From Intoshia linei (Eukaryota > Orthonectida > Rhopaluridae): a DNA stretch of 38,435 nt. A program made the translations under genes and the position numbers. Numbering within the stretch: the first letter of the stretch is position 1; each line of letters begins with the position of its first letter. The notes under the pieces were generated by a model, which did no database searches, was not told where the DNA came from, and saw only the letters and a program-made list of their open reading frames with translations. Location: positions 1 through 38,435 of the forward strand of contig LWCA01000226.1 of the NCBI GenBank assembly GCA_001642005.1. Direction: 5' to 3'. Below are positions 1 through 10,761 of the stretch, one piece after another.

Positions 1-577
1 AATAAAAATTGAAAATGTAAATATTGATCCTACAATTTCAAAAAAAATGTGCAGCTAACGTCTACACATTTCCCATAAAGAAATATGGGTGAAAATCTAT
101 ATAATTCATTAATTCGGATTTTTTTCATTGCTACGAAATTTTTAAATTTCAAATTCTTATTTTTAAAACATTTTGAATAAAATTTAAATAAAAAGTAATA
201 CAACTTTGTTATTATCATTTTGATATTTATTACAATCCTTTGCAATATTGGTAAAATTTGCCTGAAATATGTCACACATTCTGTCTAATAAATTAAAAAA
301 ATGGGATAACAATTATTTTTAAAATTTTTTACGCAAATGTTAACAAAAAAAATTAAGATGGAATAATTTACTTTAAAGTAAAAAAAGTAATGTGATATAA
401 GAGATTCGACGTGAAACAAGTTTGGGAACCACTCTTGTAAAAAGGATTGATAATAGTGAATAGTAGGATTTTTAAGTTAGATTTTTAACGTGAATTTATT
501 TTGTTGGTATAATAAAAATGTACCCTTGGCGGAGCTAGGTGATGTTTGTACGTAGTACATAACAGTCAATGTAGTAT
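1..577 (-). mobile_element. Family A element, reverse orientation, cut by window edge
   Basis: The reverse complement matches the first third of the full copy at 34317: the 5' terminus (TTGACTGTTATGTACTACGTAC), then the 'gctctgccgagggcac' block (here CTCCGCCAAGGGTAC), the 'cctactattcactattatcaatcc' block, and 'atttctttattggaaatgtgtagacg' near base 60-90. It has no coding capacity. It lies upstream of the first visible formin exon and is probably in a formin intron. Confidence 0.8.
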
Positions 578-753
578 ATTATATAATAGTACAAATAAAA
601 ATATATTTTGTAGATTTTTATAGGGCACGCAATTATTTTTTATTTCGAATGTTAATAAAATTGCAATTTTATACATATTTGTTCTACAGTTCAAATAAAA
701 TGCATTTATTTATTTATTATTTTTACATTAAATTTTCATATGTCCTATTTTAG

Positions 754-3700
754 TTGGATAAAATCTTTTAAAGAAAAAGCTCTTCAACCATTTAATGTGT
801 TTTTTGGGTGTAGTGTTAAAAGGTATTTTTTTAATTTTAACATTCGTATAATTTCTAAATAAAATAAATTGAAAAAACGTATAATATTTGATGTATAACC
901 CTGAAACGGGTTTAACATAAGTATATATTTAAAATTTATTGTGTTTAAAAGGATACAAGGTTGTCAAATTTGCCTACTTGTAAGACTTACGGAGTATGTT
1001 TAATTATAAAACGTCCAATACAATAATCCATTATAATAGTAGTTCTTAGCCGGATTTATAGATAATATTGTTATATACTCTGTGAAGTAAATATGGGATC
1101 AATGAACGGATTCAGACAGCTTTTATACACGTTATGAAAAATGTAAAAAAATATTTATTAATCTGTCAAAAGTTTTGACTCAAAACTATATAAAAATTTT
1201 GTGATCTCTAAATGTTTTTTAAATTTGAAATGGGGAAACTGCAACACAACTGGTCATTTGTGTAATCCGTTGTAAAAATATAAAAAATTGTGATTTTTCT
1301 AACATTGGGAATAGTTTCACGTGGTTTTTTCTTTTATTCAGATATTCATTCATATCTCATAATTGACTCTGTGGTTTATTTACAAAATTAGCAATATTTG
1401 TGTCTTGATTTATTTTATTTTTAAGTATTATTACTAGGTTGTGTAACATTGAATTGAGCCATGTAGAAAATAATTATATTGTATTTTAGTGGTACTAATG
1501 AATCTATTAATGAATCCATTAAATGTCTTAAAGCGTATATGAATAATTGGGTAATTTTTACAGTTTATATTACACTTGGCTTTACTAAATTAATATGAAT
1601 TAAAGTTTCATTTTATCAATGTAATACGTATGTAATGTACACTGTATATTGTAGTGTATAAGGAAATTATAACGGTTTCACACTTTCGTTTTATTTGTAT
1701 TTTTAAAATCACTTGAAATTTATATAAAAAAAATTTATTTATCATAAAATTTTATACTAGAGGCTTTAGTTTAGAGCCATAAATAAACCAACCCTTTAAG
1801 GATAAAATCCACTTTTGCCTATTATGAAAACTTGAAAAATTACTATTTTTTAAAGTGGAGTATTTTTTAACTTTTATGATATAGATTATGCAATTTTATA
1901 AATCTTGCCTAATTATATATTTATATAAATAACCGATACAATATATAAAATATACACTTTTTAAACTAGGTAAGGGTAAAGGTAATAACATTTTATCTAA
2001 TGCAAAAACCTTGTATTAAAAATTATCATTTTGTAAAGTAAATGGAATGTCATGTTTGCATAAAGCAATCTAATTCAATACCCAAAATGAAAAAGAGAGT
2101 GTTTTAAAATCGCATGTCATAATTGGTAAAAGTGGAACTTTTCCTAAAGGATTGGTAAAATGGTATTTTTCTTTTTAAGGTTGGTAAAACTGGATTTTTA
2201 GTAAAAATGGTTGGATTTTTAAAATTGTTTGAAATTTTAGTAAAAATTTTTTAATGATTCATATATAAACCAATAAAATTTTATGAAAATGTCATTATTA
2301 TATTAAAATTATATGAATTATTGGATGTAATATTACCGGTAATATCAATTTATTCTAAAAAATAAATTGCCCCCAATATTAAAACATCAGCTAGATTGAG
2401 AATCCTTTCTCTACATTAATTAATTGATGAATTTTTTTAGGTTGGAATAAAAAGTATTAGCGATCATGAAGAAATTATAAAAAATCTTGTTTCCTTATTT
2501 TATATGCACAACTCAACGGATTGTATTATAGTTATTGATATTAGCCGATTATTGGCTGCTGTATGTCGATATTCGGAAAATGGGTACATTTTTATTTTCA
2601 ATTATGTAACACAGTTTCTCAACATATTTCACTCGTGACGAGTCGTCACTGACACGACGTCTTACACAAAATTACCCTCAAAAATCGTCATAAATGATGA
2701 TTAAATGGTAACATCAGTTTTTGACCGGAATGCTTGGATTTCTGGGGTTTAAATTTTGTATCTATTTCAATTTGAATACGCTATGTCAGAATAATCTTTT
2801 TTTAAATTCTAGGACCATTAATTATTTCAAATGTTTTCATTTTAATAAAATATTAAATATACATATTTATGTATACATGTATATTTTAGTTACCAAATAA
2901 AAAAAATGAATAAAAAAGCTTTGTTAACCGTTAAGACTTGACTTTGTGAGATTAAAAATTTTTGTGTGGTGATTGGATAAATAAATAACTATGAGCTTTA
3001 TTTTTTTTTTAATTCTAGGACTGTTTTCATTTTTAAAAAAAGGGTAATCTGTTGTTTTGATCGTTAACATGCACTTTTTTGAGGTAGCGATTTGTGATCA
3101 ATTATAATGCTTATGATTTAAAAAACTTTCCCAGAATTTATGTTTTATAAAATTTTAGGACTTTAAATTTAAATTTTTAATTGAAAGGGTAATTTGTAGT
3201 TTTGGCCCTGAAGATATACCCTTTTGAAATTAAAATTTATTTTAATGTTCATAATTTATAATTCTGTATCAAAGTGCATATTTTTTTAAATTGTAGGCAG
3301 GGCCGTAGAGAGGGGCTACAAGTATGAGGCGCCTACTTATTAAAATTAATAATATGTAATGTTGGAAAATTTCTAAAGTATACCAAAATTTCGATAACCA
3401 ATGCGATTTCCAACGGTTATTTTATAGATAATGAACGATCGATTAAGCAATGTATGGAGGTCCTATTTTCTAAAAAAAATCGATAGGGATCTGCTCTGGT
3501 TATATTACTGGTTTGATATACAAAAAAAAGAAATATTACTTTGGGTTTTTGACCGTGAAGGTGTATGTGTGCGAGATTGAGATTTCTGCAAAAACCTGAC
3601 TTGTAATTTGTGTTTGTTAAAATTCTAGGACTCTTTATTATTGAAATAAAAGATAACACAAACAGAATGTATATAAGTTTAATTTAAGGATTTGTACTTG

Positions 3701-6700
3701 ATATAAATAAGGATTAGTGGTTTCCAATATTTTAGGTTTGATTAAAAATTAAAACTATATTTTTATGATGATTATTGTATATTTATTTTTTAGTTTACAC
3801 CTTGTGTTGAAATGTATTACTGAAATTGCTGCTGAAGAAAAAAAACCTAGATTCAAACCAATTGTCTATTGGCTTTTTCATAAAACTGAAAACGATGATG
3901 AACAATTGCATGTAATTAAATTTTTTCTTTTTTCAATTTATTTTTTGATAGCTCAACATGTTTATTTTCCTTACTTCTATTTTACACTCTATAAAATCAG
4001 TCGACTATCGGCATTACCTTCGTTCTGAAATGTTGGCTGCTGGATTTAGGGACTTTGTCAGAGTAATATTTTTGAAAGTAAAATATAAATTATATTATGT
4101 TAGTTGAAAATTGGACAAAAAGACATTTCAATGGAATTTAGAGGTTTAATTGATACATTTAATTTAATGGAAAAAGACGACAACGAATTGATTTTACATC
4201 AATTTAACGTATCAATTGAAAATTTCAGGTAAATGCCTCTTAATTAATATATGTTAATGTACGTTTTTTTAGTACAATTAAAAAATGTAATTATGTACTT
4301 GAACATTTGTTTGATAAAGACACGATATCTCAATCACTTTTGGTTAACATTCTACAGCAATTCATTTATCTTCCTAATGATGCAACTTCTCGGTTCATTG
4401 AATGTTTTTGAAATTATTTCATTTTAGTTGTACAACGCTATGTTTAATTGAAAATTGTATACATCAGATTATATTTGGTCTCAAACATACAAATGTTATT
4501 TATAGCGAGGATAATCTTTCTGTTCAACTTAATTTTGATCAACATAAGAATACTAGTAATTTTAACATACTATATCAGTGTTTATAATCTGGTATTTGTA
4601 ATTGACACAGTAAGATGTCGGTGTCGTGTAAGATACACTGGATGTGAGATTTTTTTAAATATTGTTAGAGTCCAATTTTCAAAAAATTAGTAATAACCAA
4701 TTATTTTTATGGTTAGGGTAATGTATAAATAATAAAAATAATATAATTTGGGTACAGTTCATGTGATGTTCATGTTATGTAAAAAGTGTTAATTTAAATT
4801 TGTATACTTTTTATCTGATTTTATTTAATTATAACATTTTGTATATTTTGATAATCCTTCAGATATTTATAAGTATATTTCTTCATTATATTTCAATTTA
4901 CAATGTGGTATTTTGGAAATATTTCAAACCGTTTACTTGTTTTATTGATTTTTTATAATTTACCAAGTAATTTGAAAATAATTTGAATCAATAGGTTAAA
5001 TTATTAAAAAAATCTGTCTGTAAATCGTTTTTTAATCATTTACTTTTAATCACAATGTATATGAAAATTTGAAATTGTTTATAATTTAAGTGAGAAAACC
5101 AATAAGTAACTAATATTAATTTTTAATCTATATTTATTCATACTTTTTGAATTTAACATTCTTGAGAAACAATTGTAATTGTATAAGGTCATAAATCTAA
5201 TATTCATTCCGAATTCGAATAAATGTGACACTCGTAATAATTCTATGGAAACTTTAGTAACGAAATTATTAAATTTATGATCAATTCTTCACACGATATT
5301 AATGCTCAACATAACTGTGCAAATTGTTCAGTTTGTTCAGGGTGCTAATGTATATCCGATTTGGTCACTACTAAACTATTATATTATTTTTGATATTTAT
5401 TGGAGTAATTTAAAATTTAAAGCAAAATTGAAAGAGACATATAACAAGTTGATAAACTCAAAAAATGAATTAGAATCTCTTAAAAAAAGGATTTCTGATC
5501 AAGAAGAGTGTTGTAATCAAAAAAGTGCCAAAATCGAAGCTCTAGAAAAAATAAAATGTCAATATGAGCAGCAACTATTTACATCAGGGGTAAATAATAT
5601 AACTGTTTTTTTTAAATTATTTTTATAGAAAGGGAAATGTGTTGTTTCCACTGACATTTCTAGCCAAAACAAACCAAGTACTTCTAAACCGCCTGCCATT
5701 TCTGCTCCTCCTGTAAACATTCCTCCTCCGATAAATGCTCCACCCTGTGGTGCACCACCATCAAATTCAGCTTCTTCTATACACCCACCAAAGAATTCTA
5801 ATTTTCAACTTGCAAAAACAATTAGTTTGCCTTTTAACATGAAACCAAAAATAAATTATAAATCTAAAGCGGATGCTCTAAATACGTATCGCGTCTTTTG
5901 GAACAAAATCAACGTTCAAACCCTTGAATCGAAATCCATTTGGGTAAATATGGATGATAAATACGTTTTCAGTGAAGATATGGTGGATAGCGTGCGAAGC
6001 GTTTTTGCCAAAAGAAAATTATCTAAACCAGGTTAATATTAAATTGGTCGTTTTTAATATATTTTAGATTTTAAAGCCACCAAAGAACTATCTGATAAAA
6101 GTGTAAATGGAATGGGTATATTGGATGATGCCATTTTACAGAACCTTGGTGTTGCTATACGACAAATGAAGATGAAAAATATTACCAGCGAAATATTTGT
6201 TAAACAAATCTTACAAGGTGACAAGCATAATAGTCTCAACATGGGCCCATTATCAACTATCCTAAAGTATTTCCCCGATGAAAAGTGTCTTAAAAAACTG
6301 AGAGACAATGAATCCTCTTACAATAAAATGAATGAATCTGAACAGTTAATTTACCACCTATCAAAAATACCACACTCTAAAAGTACTATAGAATCTCTCA
6401 TTCTGAAACACACCTTTTGGGAATCTGTAACTATTCTCAAATCTGTAATTATTTTTAAAAAATATTTATTTAATTTATTTAGAATTTTTCGTTGATTAAT
6501 ACTGCCATTAGTGAAATTTGTAATAGTAATAAGCTTAAAGAATTTTTCAATTATATTTTATCTATTGGAAATTTATTAAATACTGGAACTACTCATTGGG
6601 GTGCTTTTGGATTCCATATTGAAGATTTGCCAAGGGTAATTGTTTAAATTGAGTCAATTTTTACTTTAAATGATGGTCTAATACCGTTAATTTATGTCCT

Positions 6701-9700
6701 GCAGTAGGAATTAAATATTAATAAATAACCATACCAGTGGCGACTCTCCACATCGTGCTACTCGTGCTCAGCACGGTTAAACGTTTTGGAGAAATTTAAA
6801 AATTTAATATCAGTAAATATTACATAGTGTATTACTAAAAAATACTAATAGACAGTCAATAAACGAAAAAAATAATATTTATTATTAGACTATATTTTTA
6901 TGATAATTACTAGGTTGACTGTTATATACTACGTACAAACAGCAGCTAGTTCTGCCGAGGGCACATTTTTATTCTACCAAAAAAATAAATTCATGTTGAA
7001 AATATAATTTAAAAATCCTACTATTCACTATTATCAATCCTTTAAAGGAGTGGTTCCAAAAATAAATTCACGTTGAAAATCTAATTTAAAAATCCTACTA
7101 TTCACTATTATCAATCCTTTAAAGGAGTGGTTCCCAAACTTGTTTCAGGTGGAACCATCATATCACATTACTTTTTACTTTAAAGTGAATTATTCCACTT
7201 TAATTTTGTTTTGTTAACATTTCCGTAAAGAATTTTAAAAACAATTTTTATCCCATTTTTTTAATTTATTAGACAGAGAATATGTGTATAATATTAAAAA
7301 TAGAGTAAAAACACTCCAATCCTAAAAATTGTCATAAATAGCATACATTCCAGAAAAAATAAAATTATATAAACCTATTTTATGTTTTTCAATGTTATAA
7401 TATATATTCAGTACCAATTTAATAAATACTTAAAAATACCAATTATGTATCAATAATTAATAGAATCTTCACTTTATAAATATATTTTAAATGAATTTTA
7501 CCAATATTGCAACTGATTGTAATAAATATAAAAATGGTAATAACAAAGTTGTATTACTTTTAGTAATCGTTGTTGTAGTTTTAATTTAAATTTTTAAAAA
7601 ATATTTTGAAAATGAGAATTTGAAATTTAAAAATAGCGTAACAATGAAAAAAATTGCGAAGGAATGAATTATATAGATTTTCATCAATATTTCTTTATTG
7701 GAAATGTAGAAATATAGACATTCAATGCACATTTTTTTTGAAGTTTTAGGACCAATATTTACATTTTTTGTTTTAATAAAATATTTCGAAAAAAAATATA
7801 TGAATACTAAAATGTTTTTTTGACCGTGAAGGCGTCGATTGTAGGTAAAAACGGTACAACTTAAATAATTAGAATTACATAACAATGAAAATACAATTGT
7901 ATTGACATGATTGCAAGTAGAGCTGGAGATTAAATTTACGGACTGAGTGTATTATAAAAGATCTGCAAATTATGTTATCATTTATTACTAATTAATTACT
8001 AATTACAAACAAAATCTTATATTATAAGCAATTCCGCGTAGAAATTAACTTATTGTTTTTCTACCAAAATAGACACTAATAATTGTAATAACCAATAATT
8101 AACAATTTTTCACTACAAAACATCATATATTGTGTATTTTTAATAAGAATTTATAATTGAATAAGATAAAAAAATATTCTATGGTGTTCACACCATAGAA
8201 TATTATTTTTTTTTTTGTAATATGGTTTTTAGGTAAAAAATTAATCTTAATATTTCAGTTTTAACTTAGGTCTGTAGTTGATGAATTTTATAAAATCTAA
8301 TAATAATAATAAGAATGAATCTAATATAGGTCAAATTTTAAGTGAAATTGCGTTATATCAGTGTAGTTTCGGTATTTCATTGTATTGTATTTTCATTGTT
8401 ATGTAATTATAATTATTTAAGTTGTGCCGTTTTTGTAGATTACAAAGGCGTCACTTATTAAAATTGGTGGCTCCCTTTATACTAAAAAATCTAATTGAAT
8501 TAATAGCACATATTAGTTAATATCTTAAATTATATGTTTATTTTAGATTTGCTCTAATGATATTAATGGTAAACCATATGTTCGATGTATTTTGGAAATT
8601 GCTGACAGTAAAAAATCCAAGATGGGTGAACTGATCGATGAATTAAAAATTTCGTCTGAAATAAAAGGTTTTTATGACATTAATAAAATGAAGATAAAGT
8701 CAGACCCGAGACAGTAATCATGTGAAAATTCCATGAAAGTGGTCACTTAATATTGGAAAGATAATATTATTTAACGATAATTATTATTTCTTAGTAAGTT
8801 GAATCATTGTATAAATATTATTTTTAACGAGTAATATGCTATCTAAGAACATTATGGGTTTTATTTTCTTGGTTATTGATACTAACGCAATAAACATTTA
8901 GCAAGTTGAGTCTGACACCCCTAATCAATAACCAAGGAATAAAGCTGACTTTAGTTTTGAAAAAACGACTTTATGTACTGAAAATGGATATATATTATTT
9001 TTTAATTATTTTAGTATGTTAAGTAATGACATATCACTTTTTTCGGGTCTCATTGTATTTATCAATCTTAATAAGGAATACCCAACATGATATTGTCTGG
9101 AATTAAATAAGTTGGCCGCGTTGCAATGTATGGTTGAATATTTTTCTTTCATTTAAATGGATATGTTAATTGATAATTTATAATGAGAAGTTGATAACGA
9201 ATTATACATTAAACTTGAATGTATTACATTAACAATTACATTTAGTTGATTACAATCTGTTAAAACAAGATTTTACATCATTATCAATATCTCTTGCGAA
9301 ATGTTCAAAACATTTACAGAAACTTGAAACAGAAGTTCACAATGACAAAGGCTATTTTGAAACAATGACGGTTAATTTGAAATTTTTTTATTTTATATTG
9401 TGTAGAAGTTTATGAGCGACACAAAAGTAGAAATTGAAACTGTCCGCGTATTGCTAGACAAAGTAGATTCTAATTATGATTACGCTAGTCAATATTTTTC
9501 GTTTGAAAAGAGTTCAGTTCCAATCAATAGCTTTTTCTTATATTTTTCTCAATTCCTGTCACTTTTTAAGGTTTCTTTAATTGATAATTTTATTTATTTT
9601 TAATTATTTATTAATATTTTAACCAAGACATCTCATAAAATTGTTAAATGAAAAATTTTGTTCATTTGGTAATTAAAGTGCTGATTTATATTCCATTTTA

Positions 9701-10328
9701 TTTTTTATAAATTTATAAAAGATTTAAATAGATCAGTTTATCTCGTCATAATACTGAAAAACGAGAAATCAAACGCATTGCCATGATGCAAAGAATGCGT
9801 AAATATGACTCCAAAAATTGGCAAAAAAAAAGATATTCTACACCAGGAATTGTTGATGATGGCAGTAATTTTTTATACGCAAATGCAGGAGAAATTATAA
9901 TTATTAAACTTTTTTTTTGATTTTCTTATGTTGATAAAATTACTTGTTTTTATTGATATAATAACTTTCTCTTTTTATTAGTGAAATGTCAAAATGCAGT
10001 GGATACAATTTTAGCTGACTCAATCATTTCTGATCAAGTTTATAATGAAAAGGATAACCGACACCATAATTTAATCAAATTTCTATCGTCTGGAACTCAA
10101 GGTAATTTTATTTAACTGGGCGAGAAAAATTAGCTATTTTAACAAGATTAGTTTAAATTTTAAATTTGAAAAATTTTTTTGGTGAATAATATTTTGTTTA
10201 ATTCCTGAAATTGATAACTATATTTAGATGTCAATAACATTTTGTCTCGAACTCCCAGATGCTCCAAAAATCCAAAAAATATAAAACACCGATCTGTGAC
10301 AGCCATACCAAGCAAATTTCCATATTGA
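754..10328 (+). CDS. DIAPH-like: Diaphanous-related formin, 5'-truncated by window edge (18 exons visible)
   Basis: Formins nucleate and processively elongate unbranched actin filaments; Diaphanous types are Rho-GTPase effectors. Exons by reading: 754-822, 1490-1550, 2441-2583, 3794-3911, 3952-4062, 4104-4228, 4273-4392, 4428-about 4555, about 5406-5589, 5629-6031, 6068-6444, 6483-6635, 8547-8667, 9246-9370, 9406-9570, 9732-9864, 9982-10101, 10228-10328 (TGA), about 918 residues. The first exons give the armadillo/FH3 part (IKCLKAYMNNWVGIKS matches the Dia block CLKAFMNNKFGIK; DYRHYLRSE; CLIENCIHQIIFG). Then come a coiled coil (5430-5580), a short FH1 and a complete FH2 with LPFNMKPK, QNLGVAI and GNLLNTGTTHWGAFGF. 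The tail after 9732 is basic, with a weak DAD-like AVDTILADSI. All exon phases agree except the 4555/5406 junction, which is unresolved; an exon may be missing there. AATAAA follows at 10384. Earlier N-terminal exons must lie upstream. Family assignment is firm; Dia versus other subclasses is inference. Confidence 0.9.
2720..3297 (+). mobile_element. Family A fragment (3' half), in formin intron
   Basis: It shares with the full copy the block 'ccgg-aatgc-tggatttctggggtt', then three degenerate tandem units each headed by a variant of 'aaattctaggactgttttcat'. Unit heads are near 2808, 3013 and 3152. It is broken at 3298 by an hAT-like fragment; similar sequence resumes at about 3535-3680. It is part of the 1.2-kb formin intron 2584-3793. 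Confidence 0.65.
3298..3515. mobile_element. hAT-like fragment related to 12924-13216, opposite orientation
   Basis: It begins CAGGGCCGTAGAGAGGGG, like the right end of the 12924-13216 element, and shares an inner block around 3431-3455 (GATCGATTAAGCAATGTAT) with the reverse complement of that element. The far end has decayed. It interrupts a family A fragment that runs up to 3297 and seems to resume at about 3535. It lies in the formin intron 2584-3793. Confidence 0.6.
5629..5820 (+). other. FH1-like proline segment of the formin
   Basis: This part of the formin exon 5629-6031 encodes a short proline-rich stretch: PPAISAPPVN, then IPPPINAPP, then GAPPSNS. In the formin family FH1 binds profilin-actin and SH3/WW proteins through runs of five or more prolines. 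Here no run exceeds three prolines, and the whole segment is about 35 residues, against well over 100 in vertebrate mDia1. Profilin delivery may therefore be weak, which is inference. The FH2 lead-in (LPFNMKPK) follows about 25 residues later. Confidence 0.75.
7837..8444. mobile_element. 608-bp inverted-repeat element nested in family A, 8-bp duplication
   Basis: It is flanked by identical AAGGCGTC at 7829-7836 and 8445-8452. Long subterminal inverted repeats: the left arm from about 7850 (AAAAACGGTACAACTTAAAT...) matches the reverse complement of the right arm ending near 8430 over about 50 bp with two or so mismatches. The outermost 10 bp match poorly. There is no ORF. A strong palindrome sits near the middle (8173-8204). 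The 8-bp duplication fits hAT-type or similar transposases; the class is uncertain. Confidence 0.75.
8173..8204. repeat. Perfect 15-bp-arm palindrome
   Basis: AATATTCTATGGTGT then TC then ACACCATAGAATATT: two perfect complementary arms with a 2-nt centre, flanked by A-run and T-run that extend the pairing. It lies near the middle of the nested inverted-repeat element and would fold into a cruciform or hairpin. Confidence 0.9.
8868..8936. repeat. Inverted repeat with GTCTGACACCCCT block, formin intron
   Basis: Arms CTTGGTTATTGAT (8868-8880) and ATCAATAACCAAG (8924-8936) are perfect complements. Just inside the right arm is GAGTCTGACACCCCT, which recurs at about 28289-28304. It resembles an hAT-type terminus (AGGGGTGTCAGACTC on the other strand). 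This is probably a small mobile-element remnant in intron 8668-9245; the identity is uncertain. Confidence 0.55.
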
Positions 10329-10383
10329 TGTCCGTATTGCTCGTTTTCTGTGAATTAATAATAATGTAATGTTGATATGTAAA

Positions 10384-10389
10384 AATAAA
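10384..10389 (+). promoter_or_regulatory. Poly(A) signal AATAAA of the formin gene
   Basis: A canonical AATAAA lies 56 nt after the formin TGA and before the next gene's ATG at 10762. It supports ending the formin here rather than splicing on into the 10762-15852 gene. Confidence 0.55.
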
Positions 10390-10761
10390 TAATTTTTATC
10401 AATCATGTATTTATTGTTCTAATTATTTGTAAAAACTGAATGATTTAGTGTAAATTGTTGAACTATGTGGAATCTTTATTTTAAATCTTATTTACGCATT
10501 AAATTTTAATTGAAACTGTTACAATGAATTACATGATATGCTCTGAATATTGCAAAATTGGGTCATACTTTAGTTTTACATCATGTACATTGTATTTATC
10601 CATCTTTTAAATGTTATCATTGAAATAATACTAACTCTACCTCATTGAATTATTTAAAAGAGTTTCATTTTTGCACACTTTAAAATATTCTACATTGAAA
10701 TTATTTGTCCTGTATAAACAACATCTGATGTTTACATAAGAAATTATATTTCCAATTTAAA

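Larger units (their letters stand above)
6908..8500 (+). mobile_element. Family A copy, split by a nested element, in formin intron
   Basis: The 5' terminus ACTAGGTTGACTGTTATATAC at 6908 is followed by the gctctgccgagggcac-type block. A 77-bp tandem duplication (about 6983-7136) of the 'cctactattcactattatcaatcctttaaaggagtggttcc' block comes next. The copy continues to GACCGTGAAGGCGTC at 7836, is interrupted by the 608-bp element 7837-8444, and resumes with AAGGCGTCACTTATT at 8445. It lies inside the 1.9-kb formin intron 6636-8546, just upstream of exon 8547-8667. Confidence 0.8.

Noticed and set aside
30-275. 81-codon minus-strand frame
   Set aside because: Lies wholly within a reverse family A copy; the matching region in other copies does not keep it open, so it is a chance frame in repeat DNA.
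3417-3659. 80-codon minus-strand frame
   Set aside because: Overlaps the hAT-like fragment and resumed family A sequence; composition is repeat-like and no splice or family evidence.
3912-4028. Frame continuing through VIKFFLFSIYFL after exon 3794-3911
   Set aside because: Removing a 40-nt intron shifts to the frame that reads SILHSIKSVDYRHYLRSE, which matches formins.
10224-10406. 60-codon minus-strand frame
   Set aside because: Antisense of the last formin exon and its poly(A) region.
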